Shown one piece after another: positions 1-9,800 of a DNA stretch of 64,000 bases. The translations under genes were made by a program, and so were the position numbers. Positions within the stretch are counted from its first letter, which is position 1; each line of letters opens with the position of its first letter. The notes under the pieces were generated by a model, which saw only the letters and a list, made by a program, of their open reading frames with translations, did no database searches and was not told where the DNA came from. Source of the DNA: Schizochytrium sp. TIO01 (taxonomy: Eukaryota; Sar; Bigyra; Thraustochytrida; Thraustochytriidae); NCBI GenBank assembly GCA_004764695.1, contig SMSO01000036.1, positions 2,206,001-2,270,000 of the forward strand, in the 5' to 3' direction.

Positions 1-1305
1 TTGTAGAGAGGTTAAATCACGCGCCCCCACTAGCCAGAGTACCAACCTGCGCAGTGCTTCAACTTTAAATGGAAAGTATACTTGAGCAAACCTCAAGTAT
101 AAGTAAAAACTCTGCATTCTCGCCTCAGGAGCCCTCCTCAGACTGTGGCACAATCAACCTTATTTTCCGAAGATATACTACCCAGCTTGGGGGGGCTTCA
201 GGGAGTGTGCGCAACGCAAAAGCACACGAGTGGCCACGCGTCAATTTAGCAGCGTCGAATTTGTAAGTTGCTTTGTGCAGCTGGCTGCAGACTGTCAAAA
301 GGGCCACGGTCTGTGCACCCACCAAGTCGCAGATTCGTGCTCATTTGGAGCACGCCTTGGGCCTTGTGAAAAGCTTGCTCGAAAGACGACCCTCCGCCTC
401 AATGATGATGAACGATTTCGTCATCATCTTATTATTGCCGTTCTTCACTCACTCACTCACTCATGAAATCGATTTTATCGATTGATTAGCACACAACGCG
501 AGATGGCAGTAGCACTTGTCTGTGCACGTGCTGCTGGTTTGTTTGTTTGTTTGTTTGTTTATGCACGATGACACTTATGGACGGTGGTTTTGACGCCAAT
601 CGCAGCGAATCGATGATGGATCGATTGATGGTGGGGCTGCCGAGGAGTAGGAGGTGCCCCACCTTGCTTCGTTCGCTTCACGTGCAGGGGGTGCCGGCGA
701 GTCGTGGCATCGTAGGGACGTGCATGCATTGGCGAGCACCATGAAAGCCGACGGGTGTCATCTGCACGACTTGCTTGGGCGTCTATCGCTCTTTCATCTA
801 AGCAAGCAATTCGTTCATCCAGTGGCTGCGAACGAGCTGGGCCACTGCTTGGCGTTCTGGCCGTGAACAGGCAGGAGGCAATCGTGGCGAGATAACTTTG
901 ATGACAGGGAGGGAAGAACCTGTTCGAGTGTCTGCTGTCGTCGCGCGGAACTTGGTGGGGGCGGGGAGGATGGATGAGATGTCCTGATGGGTGCTCTGTT
1001 TGACTATCGTAGACCTAAACGAACCTGCGCTAACGACCTGCAATTGCATCGAGCGGCACCCAGCAAGCCAAGCAAACGAGGCAGCAGGCGGATGCAGACG
1101 ATCACAGCCAAGTAATAGCTGCATACCTGGATGAAGTCATCTCCTTCGTGAGCTTAGTAGCCCACCTCAAGCATCGTCATCTTGTAGAGCAACTGTCTGT
1201 CAAAGGAGGTTTCAAATTACTTCTTCGATGGCCCAAAGTTGCGCAGGTCTGCCTCCAAAGTGAACGTGTTTATAGACGGGCAGAGAACCGAGCCAACATA
1301 AGACG

Positions 1306-1455
1306 AACTCCATCGCAGAGGCACCTACCTCACCACGAAGACTTCGTCAACAGGCTGAAGAACTCCAATCCAAAATAAAACTAGCTCCGTCGAAGAGGCG
1401 CCTAACTCAAGAAGACCTCGTCAACAGGCTGAAGAACTCCAATCCGAAGAGCTGG
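1306..1455 (+). repeat. Imperfect tandem duplication, unit about 75 bp
   Basis: Two adjacent copies share the core GTCAACAGGCTGAAGAACTC, preceded by a related TCGNAGAGGC block, at about 1306-1378 and 1382-1455. The frame that reads Q-Q-A-E-E-L-Q-S is preserved in both copies. This suggests the duplicated unit once encoded, or still encodes, a helical coiled-coil-like segment. Differences between the copies are scattered substitutions, so the duplication is not recent. Confidence 0.6.
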
Positions 1456-2910
1456 CTGCAACGACAGGACTCAGCCTCCTCGAAGCGGGCTCGCTCAAGA
1501 GCTTGAAGCTGAACAGGTCTCGCAATGCGGGTTCCCGCAAAAGTGCGTGAGGTGGCACGGCCTAAAAAGAGGCCTATTTATCCGCGGCGACTGCCTGGCA
1601 CGATGATGACAAATCTGTCAAAGCCAACTTGATGATGCTACTCGTAGCCGTGTATGTTCGGGCACATCCGGATGCCAGGGCGCACCAAGGGCGAGTCTAG
1701 GCAGTTAGTTTATGTTGTGATGGCGTGCTGGACTGGTACTGCTTTCATGAGCTTGTCTTGGGTTTACAAGATTCCTCCATTTTATGAAGAACTTGCAATT
1801 CAATCGTTTTTTTTTTTGTTGTTTTTTTTTTCGCTTTTTTGTTGGTTTTCTTCGTTTCAACTTGAAAATTTTACAAAGAAGAACAACAATAAATTGTTTG
1901 TTTTCTGTAAGTCTCGTCGATCGATTCCGCCTTGAGACCTGAGCCGAGGGCAGCTGCTACGCCAGGTGCAAGGTTGCCAAGGCCGAGAGGGACCAGGGAT
2001 CTCGAGAACTCGAGAAAGACACAGCCTCGGCGCTGGCTGCTCTGTGTCTCTGCTGGCACGACGAGGTGTGCGATCGATCAAGCTCACTGATCCATTCTTG
2101 CACTCCAGCAATCACTGAGCAAGAGATCACTCATTCTCAGCCTGACTGACTGACACAGGCGCTGCCCTCCGCTCTTGAAGACAACTTGAAGAGCTCCTGC
2201 AAGAAATCAGAGCAAGCAAGCTGTTGCGCTCGTTGCGCCGTGGAGGTCGCCACAGCTGTCACTCAGTCATCGCCAGCTTGTTGCCTCTCGAGGGGTGGCT
2301 TGCATGCCTGCCTGCCCAGGTACCACCTACCTACCTACCTCCCTCCCTCCCTGGCTGCAGGAGTGCTTCAACTTGAAGTTGCTCTGGCGTTAGGTCAGCC
2401 TCCGTCTTGGCTTGAAGGCCTCCGACTCGTGGCAGAAAGTTGGCGGCATTAATCTCTCTCGCGCGCTCAGTGCAGGACGAGAAGCACTACGAGGAGGTAC
2501 TCCTTTGACCTCGCCTTTGACCCCTTCAAGTCCTAGCTAGTTCTGACTTCCTGGCCCTGCAGGAAGTAGCGAAGGCCAAGTTGGAATAAACGAGCTCTGT
2601 GGTGTGACGACTTTGAAGAAGACTCTCAATTGCTTGCATTGCTTGCATTGCAAGAGGCGCTCTTGAAGAAGTTCTCGCCCACGGTCACGCTCAGGTTGAG
2701 TGTGGATTCTCCAGAGCTAGAGACAAGGACAACCAAGCCCGAGTCCGGAGGCAGGTTGCGTGCAGATTGGCAGCTAGCTCGATTGAAGAGTTGATGGTGG
2801 CTGAGTCGAGGTGAAGAACTTGCTTGCTTGCTTGCTTGCTGGGTGCAGGCGTGGAGACCCACCTGCTCACTGCTGAGCGACTTGGAGGCAGGAGTGATTC
2901 CGAAAAGGTG
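1390..2910 (+). pseudogene. Possible intron-rich or eroded gene for a coiled-coil-like protein
   Basis: Several short segments look coding and have splice-like borders. Examples are a Leu/Glu-rich helix from 2185 (L-E-E-L-L-Q-E-I-R); a segment after CTGCAG at 2361; a 21-base segment at 2476-2496 (D-E-K-H-Y-E-E) between an AG acceptor and a GT donor; a 66-base intron-like gap with CTGCAG at its end; then 2563-2589 (E-V-A-K-A-K-L-E, stop). There is also an open stretch at 2654-2794, and 2849-2907 bounded by GGTGCAG and AAG|GTGCGT. No protein family is recognised. It may be a spliced gene, a decayed gene or chance; the other genes here are intronless, so caution is needed. Confidence 0.25.
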
Positions 2911-3543
2911 CGTGAAGGGCCGACTTGGAGGGAGGAGGAGGGCTGGAAGGAGGTCTAGTCCCGGTCGTGCCACTGCCGCTCTACACTGGTAGTGACACTG
3001 GCAGGTGAGAGGAACTTGAAGGCGCGAGACTCAATCGATGCCTCTGGCAGGCAGCTAGCTCATAACTCTACTCTGGAGCTAGGTGCATAGGGAGGGAGGT
3101 ACCTGTCGTGCCAGGACTCAGAGGCTCCCTAAATAGGCTGGGCAGCTAGCTAGCTCCTGTGAGGCTGCTGGCACGACGCAAACTTCGGAGAAGGTAGTTC
3201 GCTGTACTTTGGTTTGACTGACCCTGATTCACGGTGGCGGCTGCAAGTTTTGCAAGCCAGCCTAGGAAAACAAACCGTCAACACAAAGAAGGCAACGACT
3301 TCTGAAAAGCCTACTTACTTGCATTACGTGGGCATAAGCACTTACACCTACCTACCTACCTACCTACGACTGCTAGTAGCTAGCTAGCTGTATACAACTT
3401 GACGTTCCCAGTGGGAGCAGCAGACCCCTAAAACCCTGGGGCAGTACTGATAAAGAACTGTACAGGCGAAAGTGAGGAGAAACCACTAGTAGCCTAGCAG
3501 CAATTTTGCGCTTCAGAGCAAACACGCACATACACAAGTCATT

Positions 3544-6303
3544 ATGAAGCGCGCAGGCTGCCTAAACTGTCTTGCAGCACTAGTGGCACTTGCAGGGGCT
3601 TTCCTGGACCATGTCTTTGTTCTTCATGTATGGGCAGGAATGACTGTGTATCCATATGAGGCACTCCAAATGTTCCAAGTTAGAGCTGTCTTGGCAGTCA
3701 CAGGCCTCTTTGTATGCTCAGTGCTTGCATCAGGACTATGCTTTGCAGGGTTAAATCGAATTGGCTTATTCTTTTCTATTCTCGGTACATTATGCGGTGG
3801 CATTGCTTCAATTGTAGTTGACCCTGATCTCGTATTGTCGATTGAGGCTGTTTACCTTGCGACTGCATGTATGGCTTTAGCTACAGTGGTTCTCCACGCG
3901 TATCCTCGGGTTTCCAATGTAAAGATCCACGCAAGAGAATCCTTGTTTTCTTCTTCAACGACAGCAGAAGAATGGTGTTCTTTCTTCTCCCTTCCTTCCG
4001 ATGATGAAACCCAGCGGGTTCTCCCGTGTGCTGTTTCTGTCATAATCCTCGCATTCATATTTCAAACATCTGTGTCCAGCGCCCAGTGCTTTGCCCAACC
4101 CCAGAGTCATAGTGAAATCCAGTTCCTAGTCCCCTCTCAAAGTGTCCACCTCCAACATGGGTATCACCTTGACTTTAATATATCTACAGGTACGCTTAAC
4201 TTGTTCACGAGCAATCAATCTCTCGTATTCTCAAGCACGCCTGGAGAATCATTTTTAATTGGTGCTCTTGAAGGGTCCTTCGACGCGCCAAACGGGGAGG
4301 AAATGGGCATATACGATTTCAAGGATAAGGCTGCTTCATTTAGTTCACTACAAACTGTTGAGACGGTCTTTGCCTCGCCTGATGCCAAATCGGTGAGCGT
4401 TCGAGGATTTCTGGAATTTGGAGCAACATCAGTACACCGTCGCATTCCTTATGTCTTTGATCTTGCTGTGACCTCACCAGATCTTGTCACGTTTCATGCA
4501 CGATCTGTCTCTCACAAGACTCTCAAACGCATATACCTCCGACATTCGTCTTCATCTAAGGAGGGTTTCTACGGCTTTGGCCTTCAATACTCTTATTCTA
4601 ATATGAAAGGTGGATGTGTGCCTATTTTCACCCAGGAGCAAGGCATTGGTCGTGGATTACAACCTATTTCCTTTCTAGTAAATTTCTTTGTTAAACATGC
4701 CCCTGGGAGCTGGCAGACTTCGTATGCACCAGCCGCATATTACATGACTAGCGACTCGCGCGCCATGTATCTAACAAACGAAGACTTTGCTCTTTTTGAC
4801 CTCACACGGCCCAATGCAGTCACTATTGAAGTGAATGCATCCTCCATTCATGGTGCATTTGTTGTCCGTGATACCCCTCTCGGTATTATCGAGACCTACA
4901 CAAGAGAACACGCTGGCCGCATGCGTAAGCTACCTTCCTGGGTAGGAAATGGCGCTGTCCTGGGACTTCAAGGGGGAACTGCTGCGGTTCAGGCGCATGT
5001 AAGTAAGCTCAAAAATGCAGGCGTTCCGATCGCTGCTTTGTGGCTACAAGATTGGACTGGGAAGCGGGAGACCGGCTTTGGCCGACGCTTACAGTGGAAC
5101 TGGGAAGTTTCCGAGTCTCACTACCCTGGCTGGTACGAATATATCCGAAAGCTCGCCAGGGAAAACATCTATGTGATGTCTTACATCAACCCATACCTTG
5201 CAAACACTGGCGGCGGTTCTAATGAGAGCACATCACTTTTTCAGGAAGCTATGCATCACGATTGCCTTGTTAAAGAGTCCGACGGCATCACTGTACAGAT
5301 CCAAGCAAGTGCTACGCCTGACTTTACATTTGGTACTGTTGACTTGACTAACCCTAGTTGTCAAGATTGGTACATTCACGAGGTTATTCAGGAGCGAATG
5401 CTTGGCAATACGCGGGATAAAGACCACGTGAACGGCGTGATTGGATTCATGGCTGATTTTGCAGAATCAATCTCTATGGGCGCCAAGCTTGATGCTGGTG
5501 AAGGAAGTGAGCTACACAACCGCTTTCCTGTACTTTGGGCCGAAACCTGCCGAAAAGCTATAAGCAGTAGTGCTTTCCTGGAGGAAAACGCAGTGTTTTT
5601 TACGCGTGCTGGAGGGGCAAAGACTCCCGGGCAGAGTACCCTCATGTGGATGGGTGATCAAATGACCACCTACGATCATCATGATGGTTTGAGGAGTGCG
5701 CTTGCTGGTATGCTTTCTGCGGGTATGTCTGGTTTCAGTCTTGCTCACAGCGACATTGGGGGATACACGATGTTTGATCGCTTTGGTATCATTCGCGTAT
5801 TGCGTTCTCCTGAGCTCTTCATGCGCTGGGCTGAAATGAACGTTTTCTCTGACGCTATGTTTCGGACCCACGAAGGAGTCCTTCCTGATCTTTCCACGCA
5901 AGCTGTGAATGACAAGGTTATTGACCATTTTGCAAAGTTTGCACGTTTGCACACCAAGCTTTTCACTTTGGTTAAAGAACCTCTTATGAAAGTTGCGCAG
6001 GCAAGCGGCGCTCCTCTCGCTCGCCACATGTTCCTTGAATTTCCGAATGACACCAAGGCGCGTTTAGCAAAAGACCAGTTCTTGCTTGGATCTGATCTTC
6101 TCATTTGTCCCATTGTTATGCCAGGCAAAACCGAACGACTTTGCTACATCCCAGAAGGCAACTGGACACACACCTTCACTCATGAAAAAGCTCTGCCCCA
6201 ATCAGAATTCCGCTGCTCCGCTCCGCTCGGACAGCCTTGTGTTTTTTACCGGCCTCAAGCAGCAAAGATTGCCAGGGTTATTCGTGACGTTCTGCTTGCG
6301 TAA
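3544..6303 (+). CDS. Membrane-anchored GH31 glycosidase, probable sulfoquinovosidase
   Basis: The product is 919 aa. About five hydrophobic helices lie at residues 5-33, 47-71, 75-94, 99-121 and 162-178, followed by a large non-cytosolic GH31 domain to the C-terminus. The catalytic nucleophile is D638 (MADFAES) and the acid/base is D705 (WMGDQ). The five residues known in E. coli YihQ to read the sulfonate sugar (Gln262, Gln288, Arg301, Trp304, Tyr508) have counterparts Q476, Q502, R515, W518 and Y741, and their mutual spacing and spacing to the catalytic Asp residues are identical to YihQ. The predicted activity is release of sulfoquinovose from sulfolipid glycosides at a membrane surface or in a vacuole. 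The start follows ATT and is the first ATG; the gene is intronless and ends in TAA. The TM fusion is unlike soluble bacterial SQases. Family assignment is very sure, substrate is a strong inference. Confidence 0.88.
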   Translation: MKRAGCLNCLAALVALAGAFLDHVFVLHVWAGMTVYPYEALQMFQVRAVLAVTGLFVCSVLASGLCFAGLNRIGLFFSILGTLCGGIASIVVDPDLVLSIEAVYLATACMALATVVLHAYPRVSNVKIHARESLFSSSTTAEEWCSFFSLPSDDETQRVLPCAVSVIILAFIFQTSVSSAQCFAQPQSHSEIQFLVPSQSVHLQHGYHLDFNISTGTLNLFTSNQSLVFSSTPGESFLIGALEGSFDAPNGEEMGIYDFKDKAASFSSLQTVETVFASPDAKSVSVRGFLEFGATSVHRRIPYVFDLAVTSPDLVTFHARSVSHKTLKRIYLRHSSSSKEGFYGFGLQYSYSNMKGGCVPIFTQEQGIGRGLQPISFLVNFFVKHAPGSWQTSYAPAAYYMTSDSRAMYLTNEDFALFDLTRPNAVTIEVNASSIHGAFVVRDTPLGIIETYTREHAGRMRKLPSWVGNGAVLGLQGGTAAVQAHVSKLKNAGVPIAALWLQDWTGKRETGFGRRLQWNWEVSESHYPGWYEYIRKLARENIYVMSYINPYLANTGGGSNESTSLFQEAMHHDCLVKESDGITVQIQASATPDFTFGTVDLTNPSCQDWYIHEVIQERMLGNTRDKDHVNGVIGFMADFAESISMGAKLDAGEGSELHNRFPVLWAETCRKAISSSAFLEENAVFFTRAGGAKTPGQSTLMWMGDQMTTYDHHDGLRSALAGMLSAGMSGFSLAHSDIGGYTMFDRFGIIRVLRSPELFMRWAEMNVFSDAMFRTHEGVLPDLSTQAVNDKVIDHFAKFARLHTKLFTLVKEPLMKVAQASGAPLARHMFLEFPNDTKARLAKDQFLLGSDLLICPIVMPGKTERLCYIPEGNWTHTFTHEKALPQSEFRCSAPLGQPCVFYRPQAAKIARVIRDVLLA

Positions 6304-6829
6304 TAACCACCTGGCTTGAAATGCAGCAAATCAAAAATGATTGTAAAATCCTATGACTCGACCAATGACATCGCTGTGAGCTTTGTCTCCTTTGAAACTT
6401 ATTACACCTTTCTGAAAACCTGATACCTACTCTAACACCGTTAGTCTGAACATATCATCCATTACTCATGCCTTATCTGATTTTCTTTTATTTTATTCTT
6501 CTAAGTATACATCATTTTTTCTTTCTTTCATTTTTTTTTTCGTTTTTCGTTTCCTCGTGTCTCTTTTTTTCTTTTCTTGAAGAAAACTTTATTCCACGCT
6601 GTGCTTTCTACCATAAGCATGCTAGAAATAGACACTTTTAAGTTCGAAAAAAATCAATCAAAATGTCTCTTAGGTTTTTCTGAGAACGCTAAATACTACC
6701 TAGGTATAACTTTTGACCGATGCTTGAGACACTAGGTCAATACGAACTGCAACATATAAAATTGGAAACAAAATCTTCCTTCAAATTATATTAGGAATGA
6801 TAAGATGAGAAGGCAAAAGCATTACGTCT
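6304..6829. other. Convergent 3' intergenic region
   Basis: This gap lies between the stop codons of the GH31 gene (+) and the dynein gene (-). It is AT-rich with long T and TTTC tracts at about 6480-6580. No coding signal was seen; it presumably holds both 3' UTRs and polyadenylation sites. Confidence 0.6.
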
Positions 6830-9800
6830 TTAATCATCAAGCATTGTCAACAGCGCAACGCCACGCCTTACCCAATGATTAGGGTCGACAGTTGTGGGAA
6901 TGTTAAGAGCAATTACAAAATTTGTAGAGTGTCCAGTTGTCGATAGTGTGCCAGCTCGTAAGGATGTTTTATAGAGCGGACAACTGTAGACTTTAGAGTT
7001 CGCTTTTGTGTTTTTGGCTTGGTCAGGAAGATCTGTTCTTGTAGGAACAAGATTAATAAGAGGCATCACATCAAAGAGTTCTTTAGGTAGCGACTCCTGG
7101 ATGCACATTGTTTTGTCCACATCGAATCGTGCACCCTGCATGAAAAGTCCATGGATATAAACACCTTGGGCTGGAGGCATCACTCCAGCTAAATCGTTGT
7201 CACCCTCAGCGCTGTCTTGATCCGCATTGAGCACTTTAATCGCAGTCATTTCGGTGAAAACCTCTAAGACATCGATTGGTGTTTGAGTTCTGCGTACATG
7301 CATTTGCATTACAGAGGTAATAAAGCCCTGCGGAAAAAAGAAAGCAGAAATCCAGTAGGATGATGGTGGTCCTTGCGTTAACCATCGATGGCAAAAGGAT
7401 AAACGTGCCAAAAAGTCTCCAGTCCAACTTGCAAGAGGTTTAAGACAAGGATAACCAGCTGTGTGCCATTGCTCCGGAACACCCTGATACATGAGACTTT
7501 GAAACATAGCCTCGAGCTCAGTTGACATGACCACAAGACCTTGAGTGGCTTTGTCAAGTTCTTGAAGTGTGGACTCCACACATGAACGCAAGACCTGGAA
7601 ACGCGACATCTCCTGCTCGAGAAAGATGCCAAGACTATTTACCCTGCCATCAAGTTTCTCAAATGTCGCACTTGCGGCATTTGGGTCATCCCTAGTGAGT
7701 TTTGGCATGGCTTGAACACGTTCAAGAATCTGGTTAGCAATTCGAGCGACCATCTCATTGTCACTTTCTACTACACTCGCTGCCAGCTGATCCTGTGAAC
7801 CTTCGTCATCTTGATCCGCATTCGCTTCTTCATCATTTCCAGATTCACCATCATCAACTTGTGATGCAATAAGGGTTGTGAGCATTTCATTCGATTCCTT
7901 TTGTTGGAATGATATATCAGCGTTAAAGTGAAGGCCAAACAATGGAGGCCTATCGGTTGCTGGAAGCTCTGCAACTGCACGTTGAACTTCGTTGAGCCCT
8001 GCGCCAAACTTTACTTCGTAAACGCCAGGCTTATGTACCGAGGAAGAGGAAGGCGCTGCCATGATACCACCAACATCCCCTACTAATGAATAACCATCCG
8101 CAAGAATGTTTTCATTAAAGAACTGCATGAGGATAGACCTATTTGTTCGCTGATCCATACGGTCAGTAATTCGACCGCCGTAAGTTACATCACCAACCAT
8201 GGTGAGCAGAGTTTGATAGGGCACATCGTCTCCATTTGACTCACTTTCCGCAAGGTAGAGCTTCAGCTGCATCATGGCTGTCTTCATGTCAGAGTTCATC
8301 CAGCCATATGGGATATTCCATCCAACAGCTCCAAATTTGCGGCGTTCTAGAATCAACGCATTATAGAAGACCAAGCCATAAAGAAGGCGCTTCCATACTT
8401 GCGAACCGACATCGTACTCGTCTGCGCTCATATCTGCAAAGGAACGGGCCATGTTGGCGCGAAGCCCGCGAGGTGGCTCGTTGGTAATTTTAATACCATT
8501 CTGTAATACCGCAACAGGGAACTTCGGACTTGGATCTGAGGTCAACCACAGCCGATGTTCTGGGTGAATAGCTTGAGCGTCAGCAGTTTCAAGCAGCTGC
8601 TCTAGTCGAGATAACCAAGATACTGCTAAATGGCAGTTTTGCAGGCACACCCAATCACCAGTTTCGCGGCCCTCATTAATCAACCGTTCTGCAATGGGTC
8701 CTTGCCCTTGACCCAATGAAATGATTTTGGTGCGTGGTCCGTCCTTACCTCGCTCTCTTGCAATTTCGAGAAAGTAGTCGTTGATGTCTGCACCAGGAGA
8801 CAAAATGAAGATGATGGGCGTCATGCAAGTAGAGTCTGCATATGCTCCGTGTAAGTCAAAAGGAGGCGATTCTGCATATGTTCCGCCAAGTGTCTGTACG
8901 ACGAACTCACGCGATGCAGTACGAATCTTCTCTTTGTGAAGAGCACGGATAAGCAGCAAACGCTGAAAGGGGGTAATACGATCATCCCAATCGCCGGGCA
9001 GACCTTCCTCATGTGGATTCTCCAGTGCAGACCAATCTGCCCATGCCGAAGCTTGCTCATCTGATTTGAATGCATCAAGGAGTCCTGCAAACTCCGGGAT
9101 CTTGGAATCACAAGCACAAAGCTCCGCCCAGCTCCGTCGGTCAGGAACAAAATCTACAATGTTTTCCGACGAAGTTTGGCTTGTTGATCCACTTTCTTGT
9201 GTTTCGATGCACCCTACAAGAAATTGGCGCCACTCGTTCTCTGAGATACCTCCATCATGTCGTAAAATTTCGACGCCCATTTTAAAACTAAAGACGAGCT
9301 TATCCTTCTCAAACAAACCCCGGCAAACATTAGCATAGACTTTCGCTGTGATGATATCCAAAAGTTGAGCAAGTCGAAGATCTACATCAGGCTGAGGTGC
9401 AGCTGATTGAATAACCAAGACAAATAATTTGGAAAAATATTGCAGAGAGAACTGGTACATTGGATCTATTGCTGGTAAGGAAGCAATTACAAAGTACAAA
9501 ATAGACCCACGTTTGGCCACCGGTCGATAGACGTTTCGTGCTGCGTTGATTTCTTTGGTAGTGTTCTCAGTTTCAACCATACGTGCAGATATTGCTTGTG
9601 AGGTGACCTTTGACTTGCCTAACTCTTCAATAAGCTCCTCGTCATCAAGAATATTGCCTGAAGAATTTGCAAGCATTTGTAAAATCTTGTCTTCAATTTC
9701 TTTGAGAGCGCGCTTGTCATTCGCAATCGAAACGACAAGTTCATCATTCTTTTGTTCGAGATCGGGCCGCTCGCAGCGTACCACATCGACAAGCAACTGG

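Larger units (their letters stand above)
1..3543. other. Gene-poor flank with exon-like fragments and simple repeats
   Basis: No long open frame or recognisable domain is present. The stretch contains short CTTG and CTAC tandem runs (about 2819-2840, 2326-2345 and 3346-3367), T-rich runs near 1808-1835, and a tandem duplication near 1306-1455. Several short open segments rich in Leu, Glu and Lys codons occur between about 1.3 and 2.95 kb; these are listed separately as a possible spliced or eroded gene. The last 300 bases are the presumed promoter and 5' UTR of the GH31 gene that follows. Confidence 0.6.

Noticed and set aside
5512-6128. Minus-strand frames of 171 and 127 codons
   Set aside because: They lie opposite the conserved GH31 catalytic domain and are shadows of it.
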